Source of the DNA: Anaerococcus vaginalis
GTDB lineage: Bacteria > Bacillota > Clostridia > Tissierellales > Peptoniphilaceae
DNA: 64,000 nt
Reading direction: 5' to 3'
Assembly: GCF_000307225.1 (NCBI RefSeq)
Contig: NZ_HE978617.1
Location: 331,932-395,931 of the forward strand
In this document: positions 1 through 9,017 of the stretch, piece by piece
How positions within the stretch are numbered: position 1 is the first letter of the stretch
How the letters are laid out: every line of letters starts with the position of its first letter
The notes under the pieces: model-generated
What the model was told of the DNA's origin: nothing
Databases searched by the model: none
The model's input: only the letters and a program-made list of their open reading frames with translations
Made by a program: the position numbers and the translations under genes

Positions 1-8
1 TTTATAAA

Positions 9-1308
9 TTATTCCAAAATTTCCTCTACCACAGGAATTGGATTTGTTTTTTCATTTGAATAGGTGAAAGTTTGGTAGAAACTTTCTATCCATTCATCAC
101 TTAATTTTTCATCGTGATAAACTGTGCAAAGAATATCTCCTTTTTTTATCCTATCGCCCTTTTTAACCTTCATTTCAAGACCGACTGCATAATTTATCTT
201 ATCTTCTTTTTTCTCTCGGCCTCCGCCAAGTTTCATTGATAAAATTCCAAGATTCATGGAATGAATGTGATCAATATAGCCCTCATTTTTGGATTTCATA
301 TCTGTTTTGTATTTAGCTTGTGGAAGAAGACTTGGATCTTCGATTTGCCTTACATTTCCTCCTTGGTATTCAACCATTTTCTTTAACTTTTCAAAGGCCT
401 TGCCAGAATTTATGGCATCTTCAAGCATTTTTCTTGCCTCATTTTTATCTTTTGCAATCTTTCCTTGCATAAGCATAATTTCTCCAGCTTTTAAAACCAA
501 TTCGGTAAAATCTTTTGGGCCCTTTCCCTTGACAGTTTCAATTGCCTCTTTTACTTCAAGAGCATTTCCAATTGCCTTTCCCAAAGGTTGGTTCATATCT
601 GTAATCATGGCCCTTGTATCTTTGCCAAGTTTTTTTCCAATATTAATCATAGCCCTCGCAAGTTTTTTCGCATCATCAATCGTGTGCATAAAGGCACCCT
701 CACCATATTTTACATCAAGTAAAATCGTATCAGAACCAGATGCTAATTTTTTGCTCATTATCGAAGAAGCAATTAAAGGAATAGAATCAACAGTTGCCGT
801 AACATCTCTTAGGGCATATAATTTTTTATCGGCTGGAACAAGTTCTCCAGTTTGTCCCATGATTGCAAATCCAATTTCTTTAACTTGTCTTTTAAAATCT
901 TCTTCTTTCAAAAAAACGTTAAAACCCTCAATAGATTCTAATTTATCAAGCGTTCCACCAGTATGGCCCAAACCACGCCCGCTCATTTTGGCAAGTTTTA
1001 AGCCACAAGCAGAAATTATTGGACCAAGAGCAAGAGAAGTTTTATCACCAACCCCACCTGTGGAATGTTTATCAGCTTTTATTCCATCAATATCAGATAA
1101 ATCCAAAACATCACCGCTTTTCATCATGCACTCAGCAAGTTTTGCAGTTTCATGTTCGTTCATTCCATTTAAAACTATGGCCATAAGAAGGGCTGATGTT
1201 TGATAATCTGGAATTGACTCATCGGTTACCCCATCAATCCAAAATTTTATCTCCTCATCACTTAATTCTTTTTTATTTTCTTTTTTCAATTATATCTACA
1301 AATCTCAT
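9..1308 (-). CDS. pdp: Pyrimidine-nucleoside phosphorylase, N-terminal frameshift
   Basis: Cytosolic salvage enzyme that phosphorolyses thymidine and uridine to the free base and pentose 1-phosphate. The family signature KHSTGGVGDK is visible, followed by the SGRGLGHTGGT loop, a central all-alpha/phosphate-binding body and the C-terminal PyNP domain. The long open frame begins only at a TTG (1289). The usual N-terminus (here MRFVDIIEKR) is encoded from an ATG at 1308, preceded by a GGGGA ribosome site, but in a frame that hits TAA at 1275-1273. The switch falls in the A4-T-A6 tract at 1269-1279, where one extra or two missing A residues would join the pieces. The 3' end is complete. No neighbour shares its pathway. 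The family call is secure; whether the frameshift is real or an assembly error is open. Confidence 0.9.
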
Positions 1309-1361
1309 ATTCTTCCCCAACTTAGTAAATAAATATCCATCTAGGAGATTTTAGAAAATAT

Positions 1362-1583
1362 TTACAAATCTTTTTCCAATAATTTTTCTATATTTTTATT
1401 AAGCCTATCAAGCCCTTTAATCATAAGCCAATTTTGTGCAAATAAAGCGTTTATTCCACCACTAGCAAACATAGAAGAATTATTAAAAATTATTTCTAAA
1501 TCTTCTTTTTTTAAATCTTTTAAGTCATAATAATCAACTATTTGTTCAAATCCTTTTTCATTTTTTCTATCAAAAATCGCCAT
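1362..1583 (-). CDS. Small hypothetical protein, 73 residues
   Basis: I do not recognise this family. The protein is 73 residues, soluble, with charged helical segments (KDLKKEDLEII, LNKNIEKLLEK) and no signal peptide or membrane span. A strong ribosome site (GGAGG, 8 nt before ATG) and the divergent promoter region shared with the gene at 1677 support it as real. It reads toward pdp, which follows after about 50 bases, so the two may be co-transcribed. Function unknown. Confidence 0.6.
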   Translation of the reverse strand: MAIFDRKNEKGFEQIVDYYDLKDLKKEDLEIIFNNSSMFASGGINALFAQNWLMIKGLDRLNKNIEKLLEKDL

Positions 1584-1593
1584 GTTCCCTCCA

Positions 1594-1634
1594 ATCTATA
1601 TAATATTTTTTACCCAATTTAAAATTATATAGAT
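1594..1634. promoter_or_regulatory. Inverted repeat between divergent small genes
   Basis: ATCTATATAAT at 1594-1604 is repeated in inverse orientation (ATTATATAGAT) at 1624-1634 with a 19-base spacer, in the gap between the divergent genes at 1583 and 1677. The arms contain -10-like elements. The arrangement suits back-to-back promoters or an operator; no regulator is identifiable. Confidence 0.35.
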
Positions 1635-1676
1635 AAATTTCTTTTTATTATGATATCATCTATATAGGAGGATTTT

Positions 1677-2081
1677 ATGATTAAAAAGTTGATTAAAATT
1701 TTTAAGCCTAATCTTTTTAGAGTTTTAATTTTATTTGTTTTATTTTTAGCTATGGGAGCAGTTTTTTTAGCAACTAATATGAGTGGGGGACTTCTTTTAA
1801 TTGGAGATTTGATTTTTATTTCTGTCACCCTACTTTTTTCAGATAATTTTGATTTATATAAGTCCAAAAAATACAAAAATCAATTTCTAATTACTGCTCT
1901 TTTTACAATTCTTATAATAATAATTTTATCAATGGTTTTGGTTTCTTTGGATATGGATATTAATGATTTTAAGGGCTTTAAGTCTATTTCTTTTAATTTA
2001 TATATGCTAACTTGTGCTTATATTTTATCCTTACTTTATAAGGAGATAAGATATTTTTCAGATGAAAAGAAGAAAAAATAA
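1677..2081 (+). CDS. Small multi-pass membrane protein, 134 residues
   Basis: Unrecognised integral membrane protein. Four hydrophobic segments can be read at about residues 14-34, 37-53, 68-90 and 103-121, with a lysine-rich N-terminus (MIKKLIKIFK) and a charged C-terminal tail ending in lysines, predicting both ends in the cytoplasm. AGGAGG lies 7 bases before the ATG and a clear intrinsic terminator follows, so it is a monocistronic unit. There is no motif to assign a substrate or function. Confidence 0.65.
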   Translation: MIKKLIKIFKPNLFRVLILFVLFLAMGAVFLATNMSGGLLLIGDLIFISVTLLFSDNFDLYKSKKYKNQFLITALFTILIIIILSMVLVSLDMDINDFKGFKSISFNLYMLTCAYILSLLYKEIRYFSDEKKKK

Positions 2082-2104
2082 GAGCTTTTTAGCTCTTATT
2101 TTTA
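2077..2104 (+). terminator. Intrinsic terminator after the membrane protein gene
   Basis: A perfect 10-bp stem (AATAAGAGCT / AGCTCTTATT, 2077-2086 and 2091-2100) with a TTTT loop is followed by a T-rich run. It overlaps the stop codon of the upstream gene. Confidence 0.85.
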
Positions 2105-2739
2105 AATTTATTTTCTTAAATGTTAATCTGTATAAATATATTAATCTTTTGCATATTTTAAAATTTCAATAAATCTAAATAATTTGCTTTTTTAATCTTG
2201 TTCCCGAATTTTTTATCAGCATTTTCAATAAATTTTGTATATAGGTTTTTTAATAATTTAAAAATCAAGCTGTCTATCGCGATTTTTTAATATATTCCTC
2301 GTACTCATCCATTTTGATTTGAAATTAATTTTAGATTTATAAATTTTTTTCATTTTATTATGCTAAGAAAAAATAATTATTTTAATCATAAAAAAAGAAT
2401 TAAGTAAATACATATTAAGAATTTTATAAAGATTAAGTTTTAAAATGAGGTATATTATTAAAGAAAATTCAAGAAATATAAGATTAACTTGATATTGATT
2501 TTTAGATTTTCATATAATAAATTATGAAATAAAATAATAGATTAAAAGATAATAAATTGTAAATACAAAATTCTATGAAAATATCTACATACATTGCTAA
2601 AATGACTATAGGTTAAATATTAGTATGGAAATCCTTTGTATGATTTGTAGGTATTTTAAATTTGATTTATTCATAAGTTTTGTAATATAAAAAAGACTTA
2701 ACTTATCGATTACATTTTTCTATTCAAGGAGGTTCTTAG
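2105..2739. other. AT-rich gap before the restriction-modification island
   Basis: 635 bases without a convincing gene. On the minus strand (about 2170-2300) a short open stretch reads as a lysine/asparagine-rich tail (for example KLLKNLYTKFIENADKKFG), interrupted by a stop just upstream. It could be the 3' remnant of a lost gene, but I cannot assign a family. The remainder is featureless A/T sequence leading to the GGAGG ribosome site of the next gene. Such a gap at the edge of a defence island is consistent with an insertion boundary. Confidence 0.4.
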
Positions 2740-3675
2740 ATGATATTTACTATTGATGTCGATGAAAATAAGTGGGATAGAGAAATATTAGAGATTTTAC
2801 TTATAGATAGAACAACAAACAGAAACATAATTTGGGCTACTTCAGATTATGAACCTTTAGGACAAGAATACAATTCTCACTTTCCTATATTAACTGAGCT
2901 TATAATAAATGATAGATCAGATGTTATAAAACCAAGAGTTCTTAAAACTAAAGATAAGCAAGGAAATAGAACCAAAAAAAAAGCAGAGGTTTTTACTCCT
3001 AGTTGGGTATGTAATGCACAGAATAATCTTGTAGATAATTCTTGGTTTGGAAGAGATTATGTTTTTAATATAGAGCAAAATAAATCATGGAAAACAACTA
3101 CTAATAAAATTAAATTCCCAGACGTAAAAAATAAAACTTGGAAAAAATATGTTGATGAAAGAAGACTTGAAATCACTTGTGGAGAAGCACCGTATTTAGT
3201 AAGTAGATATGATACAGTTTCTGGAAAATCAATAAATCTATTTGATAGAATAGGTCTTTTAGATAGAAAAATGAGAGTAGTTCATGAGAATACTAATAAC
3301 GAATATGAATGGCTTAAATGGTCGGAAAGAGCCTTTCAAAGTATTTATGGCTTTGAATTTCAAGGAGATAGTTTACTATTAGCTAGAGAAAACTTAATAG
3401 CATCATATTGTGATTATATGGATGCAAAATTACACAGAAGTCCATCAAAGAAAGAGCTTGCAAAAATCGCTAAAATCATCTCTTGGAATATATGGCAAAT
3501 GGACGGTCTAACATATACTATCCCTTACAAAAAGGTAAAAGAACAAGCTGAGCAGCTACACTTTTTAAGCTTTGAAGATGATAACAAAGACAAACTTTGT
3601 ATTATAAAAGATTGGCGATCTAAAAAAAATGTAAAATTTAGGGATTTAATAACTCGAGGTGAAATTAATGAATAA
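2740..3675 (+). CDS. Restriction-modification partner protein (subunit M-like)
   Basis: Protein of 311 residues, first gene of a two-gene defence-type unit. Around residues 85-95 it has EVFTPSWVCNAQNN, the kind of FTP segment that precedes the SAM-binding core of N6-adenine methylases. It contains ERAFQSIYGFEFQGDSLLLARENL near residues 205-228, which matches a methylase motif region, but there is no NPPY catalytic motif in the chain. Similar proteins are, to my recollection, annotated as restriction endonuclease subunit M. The missing motif may be supplied by the adjacent fusion protein. The ribosome site AGGAGG is 8 bases before the ATG, and the stop overlaps the next start by 8 bases (ATGAATAA), implying translational coupling. 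Its exact role (specificity subunit or incomplete methylase) is inference. Confidence 0.65.
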   Translation: MIFTIDVDENKWDREILEILLIDRTTNRNIIWATSDYEPLGQEYNSHFPILTELIINDRSDVIKPRVLKTKDKQGNRTKKKAEVFTPSWVCNAQNNLVDNSWFGRDYVFNIEQNKSWKTTTNKIKFPDVKNKTWKKYVDERRLEITCGEAPYLVSRYDTVSGKSINLFDRIGLLDRKMRVVHENTNNEYEWLKWSERAFQSIYGFEFQGDSLLLARENLIASYCDYMDAKLHRSPSKKELAKIAKIISWNIWQMDGLTYTIPYKKVKEQAEQLHFLSFEDDNKDKLCIIKDWRSKKNVKFRDLITRGEINE

Positions 3676-6600
3676 ATCCAAACTTCAATCAATAGATATT
3701 CTTGATGAACTAATAGTAGGTAGAGTTGATCCATATATTTATGCTTTTAAAACAAACACAATACCTAACTACTTAAAGGTGGGTGATACTTATAGACCTG
3801 TCTCTAAAAGATTAAATGAGTGGAAAAAAGTTTTTCCAGAACTTGAAAAGCAATATGAAAATAAAGCCATAATAGATGAAGATAATTATTTTCGTGACTT
3901 TTCTGTTCATAAATATTTAGAAAATGATCTTAACAAAATAAGACTACTTCCTAGTGATTTGAATAATGAAATTTATTATAGTAGAGAATTTTTTAAGTCG
4001 ACAAAAACAATAGATATAGATCGTGCAATTGAAGATATAAAAATAAATTACAAAAATAATACAGGTAAGTATGAATACTATTCTTCCTCTACTAAATTGC
4101 CAAAGACATACCATTTCAAAAGAGGTGAAATTTGGAAACTAAGACCTAATCAAAAAGAAGTTGTTAATAATTTTGTAAAAGCCATTGACAAAGGAAGAAA
4201 AAATTTATTGATGTACGCTGTAATGAGGTTTGGAAAATCATTTACCTCTTTATGTTGTGCACTAGAAATGGGAGCAAAATTAGTTCTAGTATTGTCAGCT
4301 AAGGCTGATGTTAAAGATGAGTGGAAAAAAACTGTAGAGAGTGCAGGAAATTTCAAAGATTATGTGTTTTTAGAAAGTGATAATTTATCAAGAAATGATA
4401 AGGCTATAGATGATGTTTTATCAGAAAATAAAAAGGTTATATTATTTTTAACTTTACAAGATTTGCAAGGAGATATTACTAAAGAAAAGCATAGACAGAT
4501 TCTTTCAAAACAAATTGATCTTTTAATAATAGATGAAACTCATTTCGGTGCAAGGGCAGAATCTTTTGGCAAAATACTTAAAAACTCAGGATACAATTTA
4601 AAAGATGATAAAAATATAAAAAATTTAAAAGATGAGCATATAGATACCATAGACGCTGAAGAAAAAATTAAAAGTTTAAATGCTAGAATTAGGCTTCATC
4701 TGTCTGGGACTCCATATCGTATCCTTATGGGGAATGAATTTGAACAAGATGATATCATAGCTTTTATTCAATTTTCAGATATTTTTAAGGAACAAGAAAA
4801 ATGGGATGAGCAAAATTTACACAAAGATGATACTAATGAGTGGGATAATCCATATTATGGATTTCCTCAAATGGTTAGATTTGCATTTAATCCTAATGAA
4901 TCTTCACGTAAAAAGATGGAAGATTTGAAAAAAAATGGTGTTTATTTTGCTTTTTCAAAATTATTCGAGCCTAAATCAATAAATTTAGATAAAAAAAATA
5001 ATACTCATAAATTATTTATTAATGAAAAAGAAATATTAGACCTTCTACAAGTTATAGACGGAAGCAAAGAAGACGAAAATCTTTTGGGCTTTTTAGATTA
5101 TGATAAAATAAAAGATGGCAAAATGTGTAGGCATATGGTTATGGTTCTACCATATTGTGCATCTTGCGATGCTATGGAACAACTAATAAAAAGTAATAAA
5201 TCTATATTTAAAAACTTAGGTGTCTATGAAATTATTAATATATCTGGTCTTGAATCATCTAAAATATATAAAAAACCAGAAGATATAAAAACTAAAATTC
5301 GAGATTGTGAAAGCAAAAATAAAAAAACAATAACTCTAACTGTAAATAGGATGCTTACAGGTTCTACTGTTGAACAATGGGATACTATGCTTTATTTCAA
5401 AGATACGGCATCTCCACAAGAATATGATCAATCTGTATTTAGATTGCAAAACCAATATACAAGAACACTTGTAAGTGATCGTGGCATTATAAAAGAAAAT
5501 TTAAAGCCTCAAACTCTGCTTGTAGATTTTGACCCTAACCGACTTTTTAAAATGCAAGAACAAAAGTCCCTAATATATAATGTAAATATAGAAAAAAATG
5601 GAAACAGTAAACTTAGAGAAAGAATTGAAGAGGAAATTAACATCTCACCTATTATTATGATGAATCATAATAAAATAAAAGAGGTAACAGCTACAAATAT
5701 TCTAGAAGCTATAAGTGAATACAACAATAATAGAAGTGTTTCTGATGAAGTTTCAGATATACCTGTAGATTTATCCATTTTAAACAATGAAGATATTAGA
5801 AAAATAATAGAAATTCAAGGAGAATTTAACTCAAAACAAGGAATTACTATTAAGCCAAATAAAGATGATGAGGATGAACTCTATGTTCCTACGCAAGATG
5901 ATAAGGATGATACTAATAAGAAGAATAAAAGTAATAAAAATAATTATAGCGAATCAAAAACGAATAAGGAAATTAAAAAACTTGAAAATCAGATTAAAAC
6001 CTATTACCAAAGAGTTTTGTTCTACTCTTTCTTAACTAAAAATCAAGTATCATCTTTGGACGATATTTTAAATACAATAAATTCAGAAGAAAATACTAGA
6101 CTTGCTAAAAATTTATATTTAGATAAAGATATTTTAGAAAAAGTTAGTAAATATATGGATCCCTTCAAAAGATCAAGCTTAGATTATAAAATACAAAACA
6201 TATCAAGTCTATCTAATGATGAAAGTATTTCTCCAATCGAAAGAGCAATGACTTCAATAAAAAAATTTGATAGAATGAGTGAATCAGAAGTTATTACTCC
6301 AGCTAAAGTATGTATGGATATGATTAACTTATTCCCAGATTATGGTCTTAGAAAGATAGTTAATAATGATGAAAGATTTCTTGATATTGGATGCAAAGCA
6401 GGAGAGTATGCCGTAGCTATTTATAATAGATTGAGAAAAGAACTTAAATATAATCACGATGAAGTAAAAGATCTAATATATTCGATCCCTACATCTTCAA
6501 TAGCATACGAATTTACAAGAAAATTTTACGAAATACTTAACTTAAATGTAGATAATATAGCTACCAATTTCAATGCTTATGATTTACTTAAAATTAAAGA

Positions 6601-7729
6601 TGAAGATGGTAATATTGACTACAAAAATATTAAAAATATACTAGGGCAGAATGTTAAATTTAGTGATATAAAACTAGAAGATGAAGTGAAGGTAGGTGAA
6701 AAAAAATTGGAATTTGGAGCAGTTGTTGGAAATCCTCCTTATCAAGAAAATATAAGTTATGAAAAGGCAAATTCTTCATTATCAAAGCAATTATTCCCTT
6801 ATTATGTTAAATCATCTATGGAATTAACAAATAATTTTACAGCATTAATTATTCCTGCAAGATGGTTCACTGGGGATGCACAGGATAAATCATTTTTAAA
6901 ATTAAGAGAATACATCAGAAGCAAAGACAATATTTCAGAAATTCATTTTTATGAAAATACTAATGACATTTTCCATTCTGTAGAAATAAAAGGAGGAGTA
7001 TGTTATTTTATATCATCAAATAATCATAATGGTGAACTTAATTTTTCAAAATATGCAAATGATGGATGTATTTTAAGTCGAAGAAATTTATTTATAGAAG
7101 GAATGGATATAATACTAACAGACAAATATCAATTCTCTATACTCAACAAAGTGAAAAGCAATACTTTCATTCCATTAACAAATATTACAAAAGGAAGAAA
7201 TGCTTTTGGAATTATCGGAAAACAAAGTGTAGTAAATGAAGTATCTAGTATAAATAAATTTGATGGTTCATGTGAACTTAGGTGCAAAGCAAATGAGATT
7301 AGATTCATTAAAGAGGATATAGTTACAAAAAATATTGATTTATTTAATTCATATAAGGTTTTTTTATCAAAATCAGCAGGAGCACCTCATACAGATAAAA
7401 AAGTTATAGGTAAGCCATATATAGGTTTAAAAAAATCCGCCTGTACTGATTCACTAATTCCTATAGGCCAATTCGAAACATTAGATCAAGCTGAAAATCT
7501 TAAAAAATATTTAGAAACAAAATTTTTAAGATTTATGGTTACTTTAGTAAAAGCATCTCAAAATACTACACAGATAGTTTATAGGTTTGTCCCTCTCCAA
7601 GATTTCACCAATAATTCAGATATTGATTGGTCGCAATCAATTAATGGAATAGATGAGCAACTTTTCGATAAATATAAATTAAGTAAAGAGGAAATAAATC
7701 ATATAAAATCATCAATTAAAGAAATGTAA
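3668..7729 (+). CDS. GIY-YIG nuclease / SF2 helicase / N6-adenine methylase fusion
   Basis: A 1,353-residue single-chain restriction-modification-type enzyme. Domains in order: a GIY-YIG/T5orf172-like nuclease module at about residues 20-55 (YIYAF...YLKVGDTYRPVSKRLNEW); a superfamily II ATPase with RFGKSF (Walker A-like, about 190), the Walker B box DETH (about 292) and LSGTP (motif III, about 350); a charged linker rich in Asp/Lys/Asn near 745-775; and a C-terminal methylase with EVITPAKVCMDMI, the SAM loop DIGCKAGEYA (about 905) and catalytic NPPY (about 1022), then a target-recognition-like tail. ATG 3668 is preferred over GTG 3659 because GAGGTG lies 7 bases upstream. It overlaps the preceding gene by 8 bases. 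Comparable to type IIG/ISP-style enzymes but with an N-terminal GIY-YIG nuclease. Target sequence unknown. Confidence 0.85.
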   Translation: MNKSKLQSIDILDELIVGRVDPYIYAFKTNTIPNYLKVGDTYRPVSKRLNEWKKVFPELEKQYENKAIIDEDNYFRDFSVHKYLENDLNKIRLLPSDLNNEIYYSREFFKSTKTIDIDRAIEDIKINYKNNTGKYEYYSSSTKLPKTYHFKRGEIWKLRPNQKEVVNNFVKAIDKGRKNLLMYAVMRFGKSFTSLCCALEMGAKLVLVLSAKADVKDEWKKTVESAGNFKDYVFLESDNLSRNDKAIDDVLSENKKVILFLTLQDLQGDITKEKHRQILSKQIDLLIIDETHFGARAESFGKILKNSGYNLKDDKNIKNLKDEHIDTIDAEEKIKSLNARIRLHLSGTPYRILMGNEFEQDDIIAFIQFSDIFKEQEKWDEQNLHKDDTNEWDNPYYGFPQMVRFAFNPNESSRKKMEDLKKNGVYFAFSKLFEPKSINLDKKNNTHKLFINEKEILDLLQVIDGSKEDENLLGFLDYDKIKDGKMCRHMVMVLPYCASCDAMEQLIKSNKSIFKNLGVYEIINISGLESSKIYKKPEDIKTKIRDCESKNKKTITLTVNRMLTGSTVEQWDTMLYFKDTASPQEYDQSVFRLQNQYTRTLVSDRGIIKENLKPQTLLVDFDPNRLFKMQEQKSLIYNVNIEKNGNSKLRERIEEEINISPIIMMNHNKIKEVTATNILEAISEYNNNRSVSDEVSDIPVDLSILNNEDIRKIIEIQGEFNSKQGITIKPNKDDEDELYVPTQDDKDDTNKKNKSNKNNYSESKTNKEIKKLENQIKTYYQRVLFYSFLTKNQVSSLDDILNTINSEENTRLAKNLYLDKDILEKVSKYMDPFKRSSLDYKIQNISSLSNDESISPIERAMTSIKKFDRMSESEVITPAKVCMDMINLFPDYGLRKIVNNDERFLDIGCKAGEYAVAIYNRLRKELKYNHDEVKDLIYSIPTSSIAYEFTRKFYEILNLNVDNIATNFNAYDLLKIKDEDGNIDYKNIKNILGQNVKFSDIKLEDEVKVGEKKLEFGAVVGNPPYQENISYEKANSSLSKQLFPYYVKSSMELTNNFTALIIPARWFTGDAQDKSFLKLREYIRSKDNISEIHFYENTNDIFHSVEIKGGVCYFISSNNHNGELNFSKYANDGCILSRRNLFIEGMDIILTDKYQFSILNKVKSNTFIPLTNITKGRNAFGIIGKQSVVNEVSSINKFDGSCELRCKANEIRFIKEDIVTKNIDLFNSYKVFLSKSAGAPHTDKKVIGKPYIGLKKSACTDSLIPIGQFETLDQAENLKKYLETKFLRFMVTLVKASQNTTQIVYRFVPLQDFTNNSDIDWSQSINGIDEQLFDKYKLSKEEINHIKSSIKEM

Positions 7730-7731
7730 AA

Positions 7732-7766
7732 AAGGCTATGAGTATTCAAACTCATAGCCTTCTTTA
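7732..7766 (+). terminator. Intrinsic terminator after the restriction-modification island
   Basis: A perfect 12-bp stem (AAGGCTATGAGT, 7732-7743, with its complement at 7750-7761), a 6-base loop and a CTTT tail. It lies two bases past the stop codon. Confidence 0.85.
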
Positions 7767-7853
7767 TTGAAAGCAAATAATCTTTAAATATATTATATAG
7801 TAAGTGATTCAATAAATTTTTAAATTTTATTTTTTATTTATCTTTATTTATCT

Positions 7854-9017
7854 TTATTTTTGCAAATCCAAAACTGCATTCGCTATAACTTCTACTGCTG
7901 GTTTTATTGCCTTATCTGAGCAGTAGAAATTTTTGCTGTGGAGGGCTTCTTTTTTGTGGTTTTCTTCTCCACTTCCAAACCAGTAGAAAAATCCTGGGAC
8001 TTTTTTCATATAAAAGGCAAAGTCCTCGCTTGCCATAGTTTGTCCTTCTTTTATTATGTTTTCTTCTCCCAAAATTTTTTCTGCTGATTTTAAAACTTTT
8101 TCGTACATTTCTTTTGGGTTATAGACTAGGGGAATTTTTTCTGTATATTTTATTTCGTATTTACATTCATAAGCTTCAGCTATATTTTTTACTATTTCTT
8201 CCATTCTTTTTACTGATTTTTCTAAAGATTTTTCTGAAAGTGATCTGATTGTTGCTGAAAGATGGGTCCTGTCTACAACTAAATTGTTTTCTGAGCCTCC
8301 ATTTATTGAGTTTACTGATAAAACTGTTGAGTCAAATGGATTGGTGTTTCTTGAAATTATTGTTTGAAGTGCCATTACTATGTTGGATGCGCAAACTATT
8401 GGATCAATATTCAAATGCGGCATTGAGCCGTGTTGACCCTTTCCTATAATTTCTATTTTGAAATTAACTTTTGTGCTCATAAGAGCGCCATTTTTTATTA
8501 TAGCCTTGCCATAATCAATTTCTGGCCAATTGTGAAGTCCTAAAACTTTATCAATTTTTACTTTTTCAAATAGACCCTTGTCTATATATTCTTTGGCTCC
8601 TGTCGTTATTTCTTCTGCTCTTTGAAATATAAAAACTACATCGCCCTTTAATTTTTCTTTATTTTCGGATAAAATTTTTGCTATAGCAAGGACAACTGAT
8701 GTGTGATAATCGTGTCCGCAAGCATGCATCACCTTGTCAATTTCTGATTTGTATGAAACATCTGTTTCTTCTTTTTGTAAAAGGGCGTCTATGTCTGCCC
8801 TAATTCCTATAACTTCTCCATTTTTTCCGCTTTTTAATCTTGCGATTAAACCTGTTTCGATTGGAAAGTCTATAATTTCTATTCCATCAATTTTTTCCAA
8901 AAATTCTCTAATAATTTTTGTAGTCCTAAATTCTTTTTCTGAGATTTCTGGATGTCTATGAATATCGTGTCTAATTTTTATTATTTCTTCTAAAGATTTT
9001 TCTGAAATTTTTATCAT
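7854..9017 (-). CDS. M20 family amidohydrolase (hippurate hydrolase-like)
   Basis: Zn/Mn-dependent M20D peptidase of the N-acyl-amino-acid or hippurate amidohydrolase type, 387 residues, cytosolic. Visible metal ligands are MHACGHDYH (about residues 92-100), the acidic pair in QRAEE (about 130), LGLHNW (about 160) and ALHSKNF (about 359). The central GxGxHG lid region reads IGKGQHGSMPH. Its start ATG overlaps the TGA of the preceding molybdopterin-binding gene (ATGA), so it is the last gene of that transcript. Its place in the molybdenum hydroxylase region suggests it hydrolyses an N-carbamoyl or N-acyl intermediate of purine breakdown, but the true substrate cannot be read from the sequence. 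Confidence 0.85.
   Translation of the reverse strand: MIKISEKSLEEIIKIRHDIHRHPEISEKEFRTTKIIREFLEKIDGIEIIDFPIETGLIARLKSGKNGEVIGIRADIDALLQKEETDVSYKSEIDKVMHACGHDYHTSVVLAIAKILSENKEKLKGDVVFIFQRAEEITTGAKEYIDKGLFEKVKIDKVLGLHNWPEIDYGKAIIKNGALMSTKVNFKIEIIGKGQHGSMPHLNIDPIVCASNIVMALQTIISRNTNPFDSTVLSVNSINGGSENNLVVDRTHLSATIRSLSEKSLEKSVKRMEEIVKNIAEAYECKYEIKYTEKIPLVYNPKEMYEKVLKSAEKILGEENIIKEGQTMASEDFAFYMKKVPGFFYWFGSGEENHKKEALHSKNFYCSDKAIKPAVEVIANAVLDLQK

Noticed and set aside
289-1203. Long plus-strand open frame of 304 residues opposite pdp
   Set aside because: It is the antisense shadow of pdp: the minus strand carries clear family motifs, and the plus-strand product shows no family features or ribosome site.
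7766-7853. Short repeated ATCTTTATTT units
   Set aside because: Simple A/T repetition in a short gap without further copies or structure.
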